From Pedobacter cryoconitis (GTDB lineage: Bacteria > Bacteroidota > Bacteroidia > Sphingobacteriales > Sphingobacteriaceae): DNA of 64,000 nucleotides. The stretch spans positions 5,270,001-5,334,000 of the forward strand of contig NZ_CP014504.1 of NCBI RefSeq assembly GCF_001590605.1, given 5' to 3'. Of the stretch, positions 1 through 8,983 are shown piece by piece; the first letter of the stretch is position 1, and each line of letters starts with the position of its first letter. The position numbers and the translations under genes are program-made. The notes under the pieces were generated by a model. The model was not told where the DNA came from and made no database searches. It saw nothing but the letters and a program-made list of their open reading frames with translations.

Positions 1-26
1 GGTTTTTTATATCCGGACATTTAGGG

Positions 27-34
27 TATCTTTG
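27..34 (+). promoter_or_regulatory. Putative Bacteroidota -7 promoter box
   Basis: TATCTTTG matches the Bacteroidota -7 consensus TAnnTTTG. The box ends four bases before the ATG at 39, the same spacing as in front of the Wzi-like gene at 24538. No clear TTTG -33 element is seen because the window begins only about 26 bases upstream. Confidence 0.35.
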
Positions 35-38
35 AATA

Positions 39-203
39 ATGAATCCTTTTAAATGGTTAAATAAAACTTCCCACGAACTGCTCGCGCTACAAATGCGGAT
101 CGCACTGGCTATGTTTTGCCGTTTTCTTTCTATCCAATATCGTTTGGGTGATTCATTTCTTAAAAGCAGCAAGGACTTTATTCATCAGGCCCCAGCCTTT
201 TAG
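39..203 (+). CDS. Possible small leaderless protein, 54 aa
   Basis: An ATG at 39 opens a 54-codon frame ending in TAG at 201. The product begins MNPFKWLNKTSHELLALQMR and is mildly amphipathic with no recognisable domain. I do not recognise it. The only support is the TAnnTTTG box four bases upstream of the ATG, which would give a transcript starting almost at the initiation codon. It could equally be a chance frame inside a non-coding transcript, so confidence is low. Confidence 0.25.
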   Translation: MNPFKWLNKTSHELLALQMRIALAMFCRFLSIQYRLGDSFLKSSKDFIHQAPAF

Positions 204-468
204 AGGTATAGGGGTACAGGAACTAAACCTGATTTAAATTCTTTTCATCATTTTTTATTCTTTCAGAAATGCATTACGGCTTCAGCTTGTTTCGCGTTAC
301 AGCTATTGCTTTTTGTATTCCTGTTATAGGAATAGAATGTAATCCTGGACATTATGAATTTTTCTTTGAAAATGAGTTGTAAAGACTTTGAGGAGCATGC
401 CTCAGCTGAATATTGCAGGCTGGGGCTAATTATCTTTTCATTTTTTTATAACCTCATTATTATCACAT

Positions 469-867
469 ATGAATATTACTTCAATAAAAATAGATACCAG
501 ACCGATCGTTTTGTCCAGAGGCATTTTTGACCTGTTAAAAAGTCACCTCAGAAGAAGAAAGCTGAGCAAATACAATGAAAATAAACTAGAGCTGGAACTT
601 CGTTATGCCAGGCAGGTATTACATAGGGAGCTGCCAGAAGATGTAGTTACTGTAAATACCCGGGTAAGGGTGAAGGAACTGGTTTCTGGAAATGAGTTTA
701 CTTATAACCTGGTTGCTCCTGAGCATGCGAAAAGGAAAAATAATACTTTATCGATTTTATCACCTATTGGTGTGGCCATGCTGGGCTATCCGCAGGGGGC
801 AGAGTTACAATGGGAAATGCCGGAAGGTATAAAGGTTTTCCGGATAGAAGAGGTGTTAAGGAGCTAA
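469..867 (+). CDS. GreA/GreB-Rnk family transcription factor-like protein
   Basis: The 132-aa product is close in size to Rnk and to the C-terminal half of GreA/GreB. The second half (about residues 58-130) reads as the FKBP-like Gre C-terminal fold: VNTRVRVKELVSGNEFTYNL, then SILSPIGVAMLGYPQGAELQ with the family 'SP.G.AL.G...G' pattern, and a final hydrophobic strand. The N-terminal 45 residues are basic and helical, shorter than the GreA coiled coil. Such proteins bind near the RNA polymerase secondary channel. The gene stands alone, with a hairpin terminator-like sequence just downstream. Whether it rescues or modulates polymerase cannot be told from sequence. Confidence 0.75.
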   Translation: MNITSIKIDTRPIVLSRGIFDLLKSHLRRRKLSKYNENKLELELRYARQVLHRELPEDVVTVNTRVRVKELVSGNEFTYNLVAPEHAKRKNNTLSILSPIGVAMLGYPQGAELQWEMPEGIKVFRIEEVLRS

Positions 868-883
868 CCAATAATTTTATTAA

Positions 884-913
884 AACAAAAGCCGGCATTG
901 TCGGTTTTTGTTT
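884..913 (+). terminator. Rho-independent terminator-like hairpin
   Basis: Arms 884-894 and 902-912 pair over 11 positions with one G-U, around a 7-base loop, and the 3' arm is T-rich. It follows the stop of the Gre-like gene by 16 bases. Confidence 0.5.
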
Positions 914-978
914 ATGAAATCAGTAGTTTTCTTGTAGCTCAAGTTTTATGGTTTTAAATATAATTTTAATTTATTTTA

Positions 979-2133
979 ATGCCGATAAAAAGATTTCTTG
1001 CTTTAGATGGTTTCCGTGGTCTTTGTGCCTTATTCGTTGTAATTTTTCATACGCATGTATTGAACAGTTTTGCAAAACATGATTTTTTCAGAAATAGTTA
1101 TCTTTTTGTTGAATTTTTCTTTGTCTTAAGCGGATTTGTTCTATACCATACCTATGGTAAGAAAGACTTTGAATTGAAAAGATTCAAGCGTTTTTTTATT
1201 AGCAGGACTTTTAGATTGTTTCCATTGCATTTAGTCATGCTTCTTGTTTTTATCTTATTAGAGGTTGCAAAATGGTTTGCTCAGAAAAAAGGGATAATGT
1301 TTAATAATGCTGCTTTTACCGGCGATTATGCCCCTACTCAAATACTTCCTAACTTGTTTTTACTACAGTCCTGGTTGCCAGGTGCTAATCCCCTTTCTTA
1401 TAATTACGTTTCCTGGAGTATTAGCGTTGAGTATTATATGTATATCATATTTGCTTTTATAATGTTTTGGATACCGAAAATGAAGGAATACATTTTTGGA
1501 ATACTTTCTATTCTTGCATTTATTGCCTTATTTTTTCATTCCGATGTTCTTAAATTGGAAGCATTAAGAGGTCTTTCTTGCTTTTTTGCTGGTAGTTTAT
1601 GTTACCTGGTGTATTTGAGGATTTCTAAACTAATTATTCCGCAAATCATATTTGATTTGCTGGAATTAATCTCAATTGCAGCTATAATAATAGTAGTAAT
1701 AAGTAATTTTGAGAATAAAGGTGCTTTTATCAGCCTTCTTTTTTGTTTAACAGTAATCATCTTTGCTTTTGACCGGGGGATCGTTTCAAGATTTTTAAAA
1801 TCTAATCCGATCAGCTATCTGGGAAAGTTATCTTACTCTATTTATATTATTCACCTCGCTGTATTATTGGTCATCTTAAGTACAGCTATGATTGCCAGTA
1901 AAGTGTCTGGAAGGAATTTTACCCCAATGGTTATTGAAAACAATATTCCTGTCAGAGTAATGACAACGGGAAGTGCAATTTGGGATAACTTATTGGTATT
2001 TGTAATTCTTGGAGGGATAATTATAATTTCAAATTTCACCTATCAGGTTTTTGAGTTGAAAGGAATCGCTTTAGGAAAGAAGGTAATTGAAAGAATGGAA
2101 GCTAAATTTGGTTCGCCAGAACTAAAACCTTAG
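979..2133 (+). CDS. Membrane acyltransferase, acyltransferase-3 (OafA/YrhL-like) family
   Basis: The 384-aa protein starts with the family signature FLALDGFRGLCALFVVIFHT, giving the conserved Arg and catalytic-region His in the first transmembrane helix. About ten hydrophobic segments follow across the whole length, as is usual for acyltransferase-3 enzymes of 350-400 residues. These enzymes move acyl groups, usually acetyl, across the inner membrane onto sugars of O-antigen or exopolysaccharide. It lies just upstream of the polysaccharide locus, so decorating that polymer is a reasonable inference. There is no SGNH domain fused at the C terminus. The substrate is unknown. Confidence 0.85.
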   Translation: MPIKRFLALDGFRGLCALFVVIFHTHVLNSFAKHDFFRNSYLFVEFFFVLSGFVLYHTYGKKDFELKRFKRFFISRTFRLFPLHLVMLLVFILLEVAKWFAQKKGIMFNNAAFTGDYAPTQILPNLFLLQSWLPGANPLSYNYVSWSISVEYYMYIIFAFIMFWIPKMKEYIFGILSILAFIALFFHSDVLKLEALRGLSCFFAGSLCYLVYLRISKLIIPQIIFDLLELISIAAIIIVVISNFENKGAFISLLFCLTVIIFAFDRGIVSRFLKSNPISYLGKLSYSIYIIHLAVLLVILSTAMIASKVSGRNFTPMVIENNIPVRVMTTGSAIWDNLLVFVILGGIIIISNFTYQVFELKGIALGKKVIERMEAKFGSPELKP

Positions 2134-2481
2134 TCCCAAAAAGTATAATCAACTCTATATTTAAATAATGTAATTCAAAATTATTTTCATCTCTATTAAA
2201 TGTGCGTAACATTTGAATTCGCTTATTATACTGTCACTTTTTATATTTTTGCGATTTTAAGTGCCAGGGTGTCTATTTCCGTTGTTTAGCTGAGGGGAAT
2301 AATTAGCTAAAACTGGTAAAAAAATTGTTTATAACTTCAGGCTTTATACCTATATAGTTAAATTCAAATGATAGTAATTAATTTAAGGAAATTGGTCGAA
2401 TTATTGCGTTATTAAGATTTAATATGGTTTAAAGACGGAATGTGTTCTATTCAGTACTTTAAACTTTGTCCCTATATTTTT
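2134..2481. other. Long intergenic region before the barrel protein
   Basis: No coding frame is convincing here. The only feature I can point to is a TATTTTTG box at 2244-2251. The reading frame of the next gene technically opens at 2440, but a signal peptide supports the start at 2482. Confidence 0.4.
2244..2251 (+). promoter_or_regulatory. Putative -7 promoter box
   Basis: TATTTTTG fits TAnnTTTG. It lies about 230 bases before the start of the downstream barrel gene, so it would give a long leader. No well-spaced -33 element is visible. Confidence 0.25.
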
Positions 2482-3177
2482 ATGATGAAGACTTACCTGA
2501 TTATTTTTTTTCTAGCGCTTTCTACAATGGCTTATTCGCAATCTAATGGTGATTACCTCTATAGTATTGGGGTCAGAGGATATAGCTATATGCAAATGCC
2601 AAAAATAATGAATCAGACCACTGGTAATAATTACCTGAACAGTAATTTTAGTAGTTTTATATTGAAATTTAATGATAAACTATTCAGTTACAGACTGAAC
2701 GGTAGTTATATGAATAAAGATATCAACTTCTTAAACAACTGTGAAAACTGTGAATCTGTCAGCGGAAAAATGAAAGATTACTCTTTTAAAATTGGTTTTG
2801 AAAAGAACTTTACTTATTCCAGGGTTCAACCTTATTTTGCTCTTGATTTAGGGTACAGGTCAAACAAGTTCGAAGGAACTTCCATAAATATAAACCCGAT
2901 ATTAGGCTCCCAGGATAATATGATCCCTGCGAATCAGGTAATAGCGACTAAAGAAGGTTTTACAATCACACCTGTTCTTGGAATAAAAATCAGCCCTATT
3001 AAAGAAATTTCTATCTTCGTTGAAAGTAATATGGAATTCTTTTATTCTTATGAGCGCCAGGAATCTGTCCCTCAGGATGTGACAAATGTTCGTTCTCTGA
3101 ATAAATTCCATAAAACGGAATATTTATTGAATCCTGTATCTATAGGTATTCAATTTCACATTGGGAATAAAAATTAA
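2482..3177 (+). CDS. Small outer-membrane beta-barrel protein, signal peptide
   Basis: I chose the ATG at 2482 because it gives a clean signal peptide, MMKTYLIIFFLALSTMAYSQ, while the longer frame from 2440 adds a non-signal-like extension. The mature part (about 210 aa) alternates polar and hydrophobic residues in strand-like blocks, with Gly/Tyr-rich stretches such as FALDLGYRSNKFEG and a final strand ending in NK. This fits a porin-like OmpA/OmpW-sized barrel of 8-10 strands. Its stop overlaps the next start by one base (TAATG), so it is probably translated with rmlD. No specific function is recognised. Confidence 0.6.
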   Translation: MMKTYLIIFFLALSTMAYSQSNGDYLYSIGVRGYSYMQMPKIMNQTTGNNYLNSNFSSFILKFNDKLFSYRLNGSYMNKDINFLNNCENCESVSGKMKDYSFKIGFEKNFTYSRVQPYFALDLGYRSNKFEGTSININPILGSQDNMIPANQVIATKEGFTITPVLGIKISPIKEISIFVESNMEFFYSYERQESVPQDVTNVRSLNKFHKTEYLLNPVSIGIQFHIGNKN

Positions 3178-4034
3178 TGAAGAGAAACATTATTGTAATT
3201 GGCGGAAGCGGACAACTTGGGCAGTGCCTGAATGAAGTTATTTCGGGCAGAGAAGAGACGTTTAACTATATATTTCTTTCCAGATCTGATCTGGATTTTG
3301 TAAATAGTGAAGATGTAAAGCGGTTATTTGAACATTATAAGCCTTTATATTGTATTAATTGTGCCGCATATACTGAAGTAGACCGGGCTGAAGAAGATCT
3401 GGACCGGGCTTTTGAAGTGAATGAGTTTGCAGTAAAAAGACTCGCAGAAAATTGCCTGGCTTATGATACAACCCTCCTTCATATCTCTACTGATTTTGTC
3501 TTTGATGGAGATTCTGGTATCCCTTTGACAGAAGACAAACCGACAAATCCTGTTAATGCTTATGGTTTATCCAAGTTAAATGGTGAGCTTCAGATTCAGC
3601 AGGTCATGGAGAAGTATTATATTATAAGAACGAGCTGGTTATATTCTGAAAAAGCTAATAATTTCGTGAAAACAATGTTGAAACTTGCACAAAGCAGGGA
3701 TCAGCTCCAGGTTATTTATGACCAGGTGGGTACTCCTACTTATGCGGTAGATTTAGCAAAGGTTATTGTGAACATCATAAAAAACGACAAGAATGCTTAT
3801 GGTGTCTATCATTATAGTAATGAAGGTGTCGCTTCGTGGTATGATTTTGCAAAGGCCGTTTTTGAGTTTGCTGAAATTGATATGAAGGTATTACCTGTTA
3901 CTTCTTCTGTCTTTGTGACCAAAGCAAAACGTCCGCATTATTCGGTCATGGATAAAACAAAAATCAAGTCTGTAATGGGAATTGAAATACCTTATTGGAG
4001 AGATAGTTTGAATTTCTGTATACAAAATTTATAA
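3177..4034 (+). CDS. rmlD: dTDP-4-dehydrorhamnose reductase (RmlD family)
   Basis: The 285-aa protein has the RmlD layout: GGSGQLGQCL nucleotide-binding loop at residues about 8-17, CAAYTEVDRAEED with the RmlD-type 'AAYT.VD.AE' signature, HISTDFVFDG, and the YGLSKLNGE catalytic Tyr-x-x-x-Lys. The enzyme reduces dTDP-4-keto-L-rhamnose to dTDP-L-rhamnose using NAD(P)H. RmlA, RmlB and RmlC are not in the window, so the precursor must be made elsewhere. The ATG overlaps the preceding stop by one base. A related reductase acting on another keto-sugar is possible but less likely. Confidence 0.85.
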   Translation: MKRNIIVIGGSGQLGQCLNEVISGREETFNYIFLSRSDLDFVNSEDVKRLFEHYKPLYCINCAAYTEVDRAEEDLDRAFEVNEFAVKRLAENCLAYDTTLLHISTDFVFDGDSGIPLTEDKPTNPVNAYGLSKLNGELQIQQVMEKYYIIRTSWLYSEKANNFVKTMLKLAQSRDQLQVIYDQVGTPTYAVDLAKVIVNIIKNDKNAYGVYHYSNEGVASWYDFAKAVFEFAEIDMKVLPVTSSVFVTKAKRPHYSVMDKTKIKSVMGIEIPYWRDSLNFCIQNL

Positions 4035-4079
4035 GTACTTTCATCTTTCATATATTTCTCAGTAATCAAATAATTCATT

Positions 4080-4087
4080 TATCTTTG
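4080..4087 (+). promoter_or_regulatory. Putative promoter of gmd and the main polysaccharide operon
   Basis: TATCTTTG matches TAnnTTTG and lies 27 bases upstream of the gmd ATG in an 80-base gap following rmlD. It could drive the co-directional genes from gmd onward. Confidence 0.5.
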
Positions 4088-4114
4088 ACCCCTACATAAA
4101 AAAATATTAACCCA

Positions 4115-5251
4115 ATGAAAGTTGCCCTAATAACCGGTGTTACAGGCCAGGATGGAGCCTATCTTGCAGAATTTCTTTTGAAAAAAGGATACTTTGTTCA
4201 TGGACTCAAAAGAAGATCATCTTTGTTTAATACGGAGCGAATTGATCATTTATACCAGGATCAACACGAAAATGGGGTCAACTTTAAATTGCATTTTGGA
4301 GATCTTACAGATTCTACAAATCTGATCCGTATTATTCAGGAAGTTCAGCCTGATGAAATTTATAACCTTGCGGCAATGAGTCATGTACAGGTGAGTTTTG
4401 AAATGCCTGAGTATACTGCTAATGCTGATGGTTTGGGTACGCTTCGCCTGTTAGAGGCAGTACGTATTCTTGGTTTAGAGAAAAAGACAAAAATTTATCA
4501 GGCATCTACTTCTGAGCTGTATGGTTTGGTCCAGGCTGTCCCTCAAAGTGAAAGTACACCTTTTTATCCCAGATCACCTTACGCTGTTGCTAAAATATAT
4601 GGATATTGGATCACTGTAAATTACAGAGAAGCCTATGGTATGTTTGCTTGCAACGGAATTTTATTTAACCATGAAAGCCCGTTAAGGGGAGAGACATTTG
4701 TTACACGAAAAATTACAAGAGCAACGAGTAAAATCGCTTTAGGCTTGCAAAAATGTCTATATCTGGGAAATCTTTCAGCGCAAAGAGACTGGGGCCATGC
4801 TAAAGACTATATAGAGGCTATGTGGTTGATTCTTCAACAAGATAAAGCTGAAGATTTTGTGATTGCCACAGGTGTAACAACAACTGTACGGGATTTTGTA
4901 AAGATGAGTTTTGCAGAATTAGGAATTGAAATAGAGTTTAGTGGAAAAGATGAGAACGAAAAAGGTGTTATTATAGACATTGATCAGGATCTTATTTTAT
5001 CTTTAGGCTTAAATGATCTTTATTTGAAGCCGGGAACAACTGTCGTAAGTGTAGACCCGAAATATTTCAGGCCAACTGAAGTTGATTTATTATTAGGTGA
5101 TCCGACAAAATCCAAAACGCAATTAGGATGGACGCCTAAGTATGATTTACCGATGTTGGTTAAAGAAATGGTGCACGCGGATTTACAATTAATGAAAAAG
5201 GACGAATATTTGAAAGAGGGCGGGTTTAATACCCTAAATCATTTCGAATAG
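4115..5251 (+). CDS. gmd: GDP-mannose 4,6-dehydratase
   Basis: The 378-aa protein opens with the Gmd-specific loop ALITGVTGQDGAYLAEFLL, followed by GLKRRSSLFNTERIDHLY, the ASTSELYG catalytic region and SPYAVAKIYGYW with Tyr-x-x-x-Lys. The length fits the family (about 370). It converts GDP-D-mannose to GDP-4-keto-6-deoxy-D-mannose, the precursor of GDP-fucose, GDP-rhamnose, perosamine or colitose. A dedicated partner such as GDP-fucose synthase is not obvious here; the SDR protein at 20389 or the aminotransferase at 10426 might act on its product. It is the first gene of the main operon. Confidence 0.93.
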   Translation: MKVALITGVTGQDGAYLAEFLLKKGYFVHGLKRRSSLFNTERIDHLYQDQHENGVNFKLHFGDLTDSTNLIRIIQEVQPDEIYNLAAMSHVQVSFEMPEYTANADGLGTLRLLEAVRILGLEKKTKIYQASTSELYGLVQAVPQSESTPFYPRSPYAVAKIYGYWITVNYREAYGMFACNGILFNHESPLRGETFVTRKITRATSKIALGLQKCLYLGNLSAQRDWGHAKDYIEAMWLILQQDKAEDFVIATGVTTTVRDFVKMSFAELGIEIEFSGKDENEKGVIIDIDQDLILSLGLNDLYLKPGTTVVSVDPKYFRPTEVDLLLGDPTKSKTQLGWTPKYDLPMLVKEMVHADLQLMKKDEYLKEGGFNTLNHFE

Positions 5252-5277
5252 TTATAAAAAATATTACTGGTTACCTT

Positions 5278-7824
5278 ATGAATTTTAAAAAAACAATAGT
5301 TGCATTCCTGTTTCTATCTTGTCTAATAGTTTGTCAGCAAAGTTATGCACAAACAAATTATTCTGATGTAAAAGTCGATGAATTAACTGAGGCTCAGATT
5401 GCTCAACTGATGCAACGCGCCGAGTCTGTTGGATATAATGATTCACAATTAGAACAAATGGCAGCTGCACAGGGTATGAAACCCGCAGAGATCGTAAAAT
5501 TACGTGCCCGTGTAGCCAAAATCAGAAAAACAAATACTTCGGATAATAAAGTAAATACCCAGGCTACGGATGATTTTTCGGCGCGGACTTATGAAGATAC
5601 TGATTCAACGAGCAGAGGAAAAGGTAATAATAGGGCTAAGACTGATTTAAGGGATGCTTTTGGGAATCTGATTCCTAAAATATTCGGAGCCGAGCTTTTT
5701 AAAAATAATGATATAACGTTTGAGCCCAACATGAGAATGGCTACGCCTAAAAGTTATATTATTGGTCCTGATGATCAATTGCTGGTTGATCTGACAGGTG
5801 ACAATGAAGCAAATTATAAGCTTCAGGTGAGCCCTGACGGAAATATCCGTTTGCAGTATGTTGGACTGGTCCAGGTAGGCGGTTTGTCTATTGAACAGGC
5901 AACTTCTAAAATCCGTTCGGTTATGTCCAAAACTTATCCTGCTTTAAAAAATGGAAGAACGAGTGTTGCTATCAATCTGGGAAATATCAGAAGTATTAAA
6001 ATTACGCTTTTAGGAGAGGTTGTTAAGCCTGGATCTTATACTTTATCATCTTTATCAACAGTTTTTAATGCGTTAAGTGCATCAGGTGGCCCTAATGATA
6101 ATGGGTCATTCAGAAAGATCCAGGTGATCCGTAACAATAAGATCGTATCCACTATTGATGTTTATAATTTCCTGTTAAATGGAGTACAAACGGGAAATAT
6201 CCGTCTTCAGGATCAGGATGTAATTAATATTCCTGTTTATCAGACCAGAGTTGAAATGTCTGGTGAAGTAAAAAGGCCTGCATTGTATGAGGTGTTAAAT
6301 AATGAATCACTGGAGGATGTCATTTCTTTTGCTGGTGGATTTTCAAATAAAGCGTATACGGCTAAAATTAAAGTTTTACAGAATACGAATAAAGAGAGAC
6401 GGATTACGGATGTGAATGCGGATGATTTCAGGAAATATAATCCATTAAATGGTGATAAATATTTAGTAGAAGCTATTTTGGATCGTTTTGCAAATAGAGT
6501 TGAAATTGTAGGTGCTGTATTTCGTCCGGGGCCATATGAGCTGGAAAATGGCCTGACTTTAAAACAACTTATTCAAAAGGCAGATGGGCTTAAAGAAGAT
6601 GCTTTCTTAAACAGGGGCTATATTTCACGTCTGAATCCTGACAATAGCCTGGCTTTATTATCTTTTGATGTAGATAAAATCCTGAAGGGGACAGAGCCGG
6701 ATATTACTTTAAGAAGAGAAGACAAAGTGACGATTTCCTCTATTTTTGATTTGCGTGAAGAATATAAGGTAGATATTAAAGGTGAGGTTAGAAAGCCCGG
6801 CTTATTTGATTATGCAGAGGGAATGACTTTGGAATCCCTGATCCAGATGGCTGGTGGATTTAAAGAAGGAGCAACCCCGAATCGTATTGAGATTGCCAGA
6901 AGAATAAAAAATGCGGATGCAAATTCAATTTCAGCAAAAACGGCTGAAATATTAAATGTTAAAATTTCCGGAGATCTGAAATTGCAGGATACAACTTTTG
7001 TGTTGCAGCCATTTGATATTGTGTCTATCAGAAGTTCTGAAGGATACCGTGTGCAGCAACAGGTTAAAGTTGAAGGAGAAGTACTTTATCCGGGAATCTA
7101 TACCATTACAAGAAAAGATGAGCGTATTTCTGATATCATTAAACGCGCCGGAGGTCTAACTATACTGTCTTTTGCTGAAGGTGCATCATTAAAGCGACCT
7201 GGCCCGGAAAAGAGTATAGAAGAAGAACTAAAAAGAGATAAAAATGGAAAGTTAGTTGGCGGAAAGTCTGCCTCTAATAAAAATGCTATTGATAAGGAAG
7301 AAGAGGAAATGCAGAAAATGGCCAACTTAAAAAGGCTGCAGGGCGTAGGTGTGCAAGATACGGCACAACTTATTCAGGAGGTCAAAATCTTGGGAAGTGA
7401 CCTGGTCGGCATTGATCTTGTGAAAATATTAAAGTCTCCTGCTTCAAAATATGATTTGTTAATGGAAGATGGAGATGTGATCAGAGTGCCTAAGCAACTA
7501 CAAACGGTTAAGGTTACTGGCGAAGTACTTAGACCAACGAATATTGTTTACAGCCCAAATAAGAGTATGAAGCAATATATTAATGGTGCTGGTGGTTTTA
7601 CCTATAGTGCGAATAAAAAAAGTGCTTATATTCAATATGCAAATGGGTCTGTAGATGCAGGGAGCAAATTCCTTTTCTTTAATAATTACCCTGTGGTTAA
7701 GCCAGGAGCGGAGATTTTTGTACCGAAGCGTGCCCCTCGTGAAAAGTTTGGTGTAGCAGGGATTGCTGCTGTTTCAGCAGCTTTATCAGGTTTAATTACA
7801 GCATTAGTACTAATATTGCGATAA
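5278..7824 (+). CDS. Wza-like polysaccharide export protein with multiple SLBB domains
   Basis: The 848-aa protein begins with a signal peptide ending near SYAQ (residue 25). A charged linker follows. The polysaccharide-export domain covers about residues 155-240 (SYIIGPDDQLLVDLTGD...). Then come five or six SLBB repeats, each with a 'G.V..PG.Y.' core, for example LLGEVVKPGSYTL, MSGEVKRPALYEV, IVGAVFRPGPYEL, IKGEVRKPGLFDY and VEGEVLYPGIYTI. A hydrophobic helix closes the protein (about 825-847), as in Wza where the C terminus crosses the outer membrane. It should form the periplasm-to-surface channel for the exopolysaccharide. The length is more than double Escherichia coli Wza because of the extra SLBB repeats, which is common in Bacteroidota. 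Confidence 0.9.
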   Translation: MNFKKTIVAFLFLSCLIVCQQSYAQTNYSDVKVDELTEAQIAQLMQRAESVGYNDSQLEQMAAAQGMKPAEIVKLRARVAKIRKTNTSDNKVNTQATDDFSARTYEDTDSTSRGKGNNRAKTDLRDAFGNLIPKIFGAELFKNNDITFEPNMRMATPKSYIIGPDDQLLVDLTGDNEANYKLQVSPDGNIRLQYVGLVQVGGLSIEQATSKIRSVMSKTYPALKNGRTSVAINLGNIRSIKITLLGEVVKPGSYTLSSLSTVFNALSASGGPNDNGSFRKIQVIRNNKIVSTIDVYNFLLNGVQTGNIRLQDQDVINIPVYQTRVEMSGEVKRPALYEVLNNESLEDVISFAGGFSNKAYTAKIKVLQNTNKERRITDVNADDFRKYNPLNGDKYLVEAILDRFANRVEIVGAVFRPGPYELENGLTLKQLIQKADGLKEDAFLNRGYISRLNPDNSLALLSFDVDKILKGTEPDITLRREDKVTISSIFDLREEYKVDIKGEVRKPGLFDYAEGMTLESLIQMAGGFKEGATPNRIEIARRIKNADANSISAKTAEILNVKISGDLKLQDTTFVLQPFDIVSIRSSEGYRVQQQVKVEGEVLYPGIYTITRKDERISDIIKRAGGLTILSFAEGASLKRPGPEKSIEEELKRDKNGKLVGGKSASNKNAIDKEEEEMQKMANLKRLQGVGVQDTAQLIQEVKILGSDLVGIDLVKILKSPASKYDLLMEDGDVIRVPKQLQTVKVTGEVLRPTNIVYSPNKSMKQYINGAGGFTYSANKKSAYIQYANGSVDAGSKFLFFNNYPVVKPGAEIFVPKRAPREKFGVAGIAAVSAALSGLITALVLILR

Positions 7825-7869
7825 TAGGATAAAAGATATTTTATCTGGAATTTGTTAATTAATTAAGTA

Positions 7870-8964
7870 ATGAGCTTGGAAAAGCGCAATATGGAAGAAA
7901 AAAAGATCGGTAATAACCAGGCTGATGAGGATTCGGTAAAGGAATTTATCTTGAATATAAGGGAGCTATATCAATATTTACTCTCTAAATGGGTTATAGT
8001 ATCAGTTATAGTTGTTGTAGGGGCAATTCTTGGTTTTGTATATGCCAAGTATAGTAAACCTGTATATACTGCGACGACTGTGTTTGTATTGGAAGAAGGT
8101 GGAGCTGGTGGAGGCTTAGGCCAGTATGCTGGTATTGCATCTATGGTCGGTATTGATATCGGTGGAAGCGGCGGTGGCCTGTTTGCCGGAGATAATATCA
8201 TAGAGCTGTACAAATCCCGTTCTATGATACAAAAAGCCTTGCTAAGCGAATCTACTTATGACAATAAAAAAGAATTATTAATTAACCGCTATATAGGATT
8301 TAATAATTTGCGGGAGTCCTGGAACAAAGATCCGAAAATTCAGAACGTCAGGTTTACTGTGAATATGAAACCTGATTTAGTACAGGATAGTTTAATTGGG
8401 GAAATTGTAAAGGCAATCAGAAGCAACTATCTTAATGTAGTAAAGCCGGATAAGAAATCAAGTATTATTAAGGTTGAGGTCCGATGTAAAGACGAAGCGT
8501 TCGCAAAAGGATTTAGCGATGAAATTGTATCTACAGTAAGTAAATTTTACATTGAAACTAAAACTAAGAGGTCGATATATAATATTGCCAATCTACAACA
8601 TCAAACAGATTCTGTAAGGTCAGTTATGAACGGGGCTATTTATAACGCAGCTTCAATAATTGATGCTACTCCTAATTTAAATCCTACAAGATTGTTGCTT
8701 CGTAGTGCTCCTGTTCAGAAGTCTCAGTTTTCTTCTGAAAGTAATAAAGCAATCTTAACTGAGTTAATCAAAAATCTGGAAATAGCCAAGATTTCTCTAA
8801 GACAAGAAACTCCGCTGATTCAATTAATCGATGAGCCGGTTCTGCCATTGGAGAAAAATCATATTGGAAAAATTAAGGGTGCTGTATTTGGAGCTTTCTT
8901 ATTTGGGATTTTGGTTACTATTCTTTTAATAGTTAGAAAGAAGATTAGAAGTAGTTTGACCTAA
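7870..8964 (+). CDS. Wzz-like polysaccharide co-polymerase without a kinase domain
   Basis: The 364-aa protein has a short cytoplasmic N terminus, a first membrane helix (about 41-62, SKWVIVSVIVVVGAILGFVY), a large periplasmic part with Wzz features and a Gly-rich stretch (about 80-115), then a second membrane helix near 335-355. Members of this family regulate chain length and couple polymerase to exporter. No Walker-type tyrosine kinase domain follows the second helix, and none is encoded next door. It lies 46 bases behind the exporter gene. An alternative ATG eight codons downstream (7891) is possible. Confidence 0.85.
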   Translation: MSLEKRNMEEKKIGNNQADEDSVKEFILNIRELYQYLLSKWVIVSVIVVVGAILGFVYAKYSKPVYTATTVFVLEEGGAGGGLGQYAGIASMVGIDIGGSGGGLFAGDNIIELYKSRSMIQKALLSESTYDNKKELLINRYIGFNNLRESWNKDPKIQNVRFTVNMKPDLVQDSLIGEIVKAIRSNYLNVVKPDKKSSIIKVEVRCKDEAFAKGFSDEIVSTVSKFYIETKTKRSIYNIANLQHQTDSVRSVMNGAIYNAASIIDATPNLNPTRLLLRSAPVQKSQFSSESNKAILTELIKNLEIAKISLRQETPLIQLIDEPVLPLEKNHIGKIKGAVFGAFLFGILVTILLIVRKKIRSSLT

Positions 8965-8983
8965 CTGTTAAAAAAACAAAAGC

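Larger units (their letters stand above)
1..468. other. Upstream intergenic region with one possible small gene
   Basis: No long reading frame covers this stretch. It holds a consensus-like -7 box (27-34) and a possible 54-codon frame (39-203). Between 204 and 468 I see no convincing gene or terminator. The short GC-richer block at about 390-428 contains only small imperfect self-complementary pieces. Confidence 0.5.
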
